From assembly GCA_001298545.1 (NCBI GenBank), contig LJCX01000030.1, positions 1-64,000 of the forward strand: a DNA stretch of 64,000 nucleotides. Reading direction: 5' to 3'. The position numbers and the translations under genes were made by a program. The notes under the pieces were generated by a model. It was not told the DNA's origin and searched no databases. It was given only the letters and a program-made list of their open reading frames with translations. Positions 62,868 to 64,000 of this stretch are shown here, in pieces (the first letter of the stretch is position 1; every line of letters starts with the position of its first letter). Source of the stretch: Actinobacteria bacterium OV320. GTDB lineage: Bacteria; Actinomycetota; Actinomycetes; Streptomycetales; Streptomycetaceae.

Positions 62868-63050
62868 CCAAGGCCAGTCGAACCCATGTGCGCACGAGAG
62901 TGCGTACGGGTCAGGGAATCCGGTGCGAATCCGGAGCTGACGCGCAGCGGTGAGGGCGACGGGCGGGGCAACGGCCACTGGACGGCGTACGCGGTCCGGG
63001 AAGGCGCCTCGTCCGGGTGACCCCGAGTCCGAAGACCTGCTGGCCACCCC
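62868..63050 (+). promoter_or_regulatory. Cobalamin (AdoCbl) riboswitch
   Basis: The conserved core is clear: AGGGAATCCGGTGCGAATCC at 62913, followed by GGAGCTGACGCGCAGCGGTGAG, a GCCACTG at 62974-62980, and the 3' box AGTCCGAAGACCTGCTGGCC near 63026-63045. It precedes the cobalamin-type binding protein gene by 75 nt and should shut it off when adenosylcobalamin is abundant. The 5' limit is approximate. The region 62754-62867 upstream holds the divergent promoters. Confidence 0.93.
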
Positions 63051-63124
63051 GCCGCCGGGAGAGGGACGGGGAGCACCGTACGACCGGGCTTCGCGCTTGA
63101 GCCCTCGACGCCGAAGGAAACCCT

Positions 63125-64000
63125 GTGCCGTTCGCACGTCCCGTCCGTTCCGCCCGGCCTGCCGTTCTGTTCCTGGCCGGTGCCCTGCTGCTGGCCGGCT
63201 GCGGCTCCTCGGGCCCGGCGGACTCCACCGGTCCGGCGGGGAAGAGCGGGGCCGCCGGCCGTCCGGTCCGTCTCGACAACTGCGGGCGGCAGGTCCTCGT
63301 CGACGGCCCTCCGCGGCGGGCCGTCTCCCTCAACCAGGGCACGACCGAGATCATGCTCTCCCTCGGGCTGGCCGACCGCATGGTGGGCACCGCCACCTGG
63401 ACCGACCCGGTGGCCGAGGGCCTGCAGAAGGCGAACGCGAAGGTGAAGCGCCTCGCCGACGACGCCCCCTCCTTCGAAACGGTCCTGGACACCGAACCCG
63501 ACTTCGTCGCCGCCTCCTTCGCCTCCACCCTCGGCAAGGGCGGGGTCGCCCCGCGCGAGCAGTTCGCCAAGCTCGGCGTGCCCACGTACCTCTCCCCCTC
63601 CGACTGTGTCGGCAAGGACAACAGCGGTGACGGCGACGGCGTCCGCACCGAGCCGCTGACCATGGACGCGGTCTACGGCGAAGTCCGCGACCTGGCCGAG
63701 GTCTTCGGTGTCCGGGAGCGCGGCGAGCGGCTCGTGGCCGGGCTGAAGAGCCGGGTGACCAGGGCCACCGCCGGCCTCGACGCCCGGGGCGTGACCCTCA
63801 TGTACTGGTTCGCCAACTCTCGGTCCCCGTATCTCGCGGGCTGCTGCGGCGCACCGGGCATCGTCACCGACGCGCTCGGCGCGAAGAACGCCTTCGACGA
63901 CACCGATCAGGAGTGGCCCCAGGTCAACTGGGAGACGGTCGCCGACCGCGACCCGGACCTCCTCGTCATCGGCGACCTGACCCGTAGGCAGCAGACGGCC
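63125..64000 (+). CDS. BtuF/FecB-type ABC substrate-binding lipoprotein (3' truncated)
   Basis: At least 292 residues, open at the window end. It begins with a lipoprotein signal (VLFLAGALLLAGCGSS, lipobox LAGC), then a periplasmic-binding helical-backbone domain: RRAVSLNQGTTEIMLSLGL, DRMVGTATW, DAPSFETVLDTEPDFV, and GVPTYLSPSDC. This is the class III binding-protein family that includes BtuF and siderophore receptors. The cobalamin riboswitch just upstream assigns it to vitamin B12 or cobamide uptake. GAAGGAAA lies 5 nt before the GTG. Extra Cys residues (CGRQ, SDC, CCGAPG) may form disulfides. The transporter's permease and ATPase genes presumably follow beyond the window. Confidence 0.93.
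   Translation, partial: MPFARPVRSARPAVLFLAGALLLAGCGSSGPADSTGPAGKSGAAGRPVRLDNCGRQVLVDGPPRRAVSLNQGTTEIMLSLGLADRMVGTATWTDPVAEGLQKANAKVKRLADDAPSFETVLDTEPDFVAASFASTLGKGGVAPREQFAKLGVPTYLSPSDCVGKDNSGDGDGVRTEPLTMDAVYGEVRDLAEVFGVRERGERLVAGLKSRVTRATAGLDARGVTLMYWFANSRSPYLAGCCGAPGIVTDALGAKNAFDDTDQEWPQVNWETVADRDPDLLVIGDLTRRQQTA

Overview
The window is 64 kb of high-GC actinobacterial chromosome, almost certainly Streptomyces. The signs are strong GC bias at third codon positions, frequent GTG starts, TAnnnT -10 elements directly before start codons (leaderless genes), a PucR and a SARP-free accessory layout, an F420-type LLM enzyme, and locus arrangements (hydantoinase block; SNF2/SWIM/ROK block; allantoin block with malate synthase) that I recall from Streptomyces coelicolor. 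No database search was run, so these resemblances rest on memory of the families.

Layout. (1) 0-11.3 kb: assorted singletons: hemolysin III, a MerR-like regulator with a long structured non-coding flank, an M1 metallopeptidase with an extra N-terminal beta-domain, a macro-domain protein, an FAD amine-oxidase/phytoene-desaturase-like enzyme, an inositol-monophosphatase-family protein, a cytoplasmic-type gamma-glutamyltransferase and a lipoprotein. (2) 11.4-20.6 kb: a leftward reductive-pyrimidine or hydantoin utilisation locus: NCS1 permease, LLM F420-type oxidoreductase, dihydropyrimidinase/D-hydantoinase, two near-identical-architecture N-carbamoyl hydrolases, class III aminotransferase and PucR regulator. 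No classical dihydropyrimidine dehydrogenase is present. (3) 20.6-36.6 kb: repeat-rich hypothetical protein, a divergent XRE/methionine aminopeptidase pair with overlapping leaderless promoters, a ClpC-like ATPase, a secreted gamma-glutamyltransferase, a CocE-like hydrolase, an orphan amino-acid ABC ATPase, exonuclease III, an MBL-fold enzyme, a PcaDC-type fusion lacking the usual nucleophile, and a sulfite oxidase preceded by a small ORF ending in two Cys codons. (4) 36.9-44.2 kb: a SWIM/SNF2 pair (1-nt overlap) and a ROK kinase. (5) 44.5-48.5 kb: a decayed myo-inositol-type locus. A sugar ABC ATPase has lost its 5' half, carries a frameshift and is split by an IS110-family element whose 230-bp non-coding end should encode a bridge RNA. 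The GntR regulator, its operators and an inositol-dehydrogenase-like gene remain. (6) 48.6-54.8 kb: P450, two-component system, guanyl-specific ribonuclease, AIM24 protein and SDR. (7) 54.9-61.5 kb: allantoin catabolism: allantoicase, allantoinase, IclR-type AllR, a MobA-like nucleotidyltransferase and malate synthase, tied together by shared TTCC-N7-GGAA operators. Allantoin degradation yields glyoxylate, which malate synthase consumes. (8) 61.5-64 kb: a SelW-like thioredoxin-fold protein overlapping a HipA-like kinase, divergent from a cobalamin riboswitch that precedes a BtuF/FecB-type lipoprotein cut by the window end.

The most interesting leads are: the LLM enzyme in the slot where a pyrimidine or hydantoin redox enzyme would be expected; the IS110 element with a possible guide/target match; the XRE/Map shared leaderless promoter; the Cys-Cys upstream ORF before sulfite oxidase; and a 21-nt poly-G tract inside a repeated coding segment.
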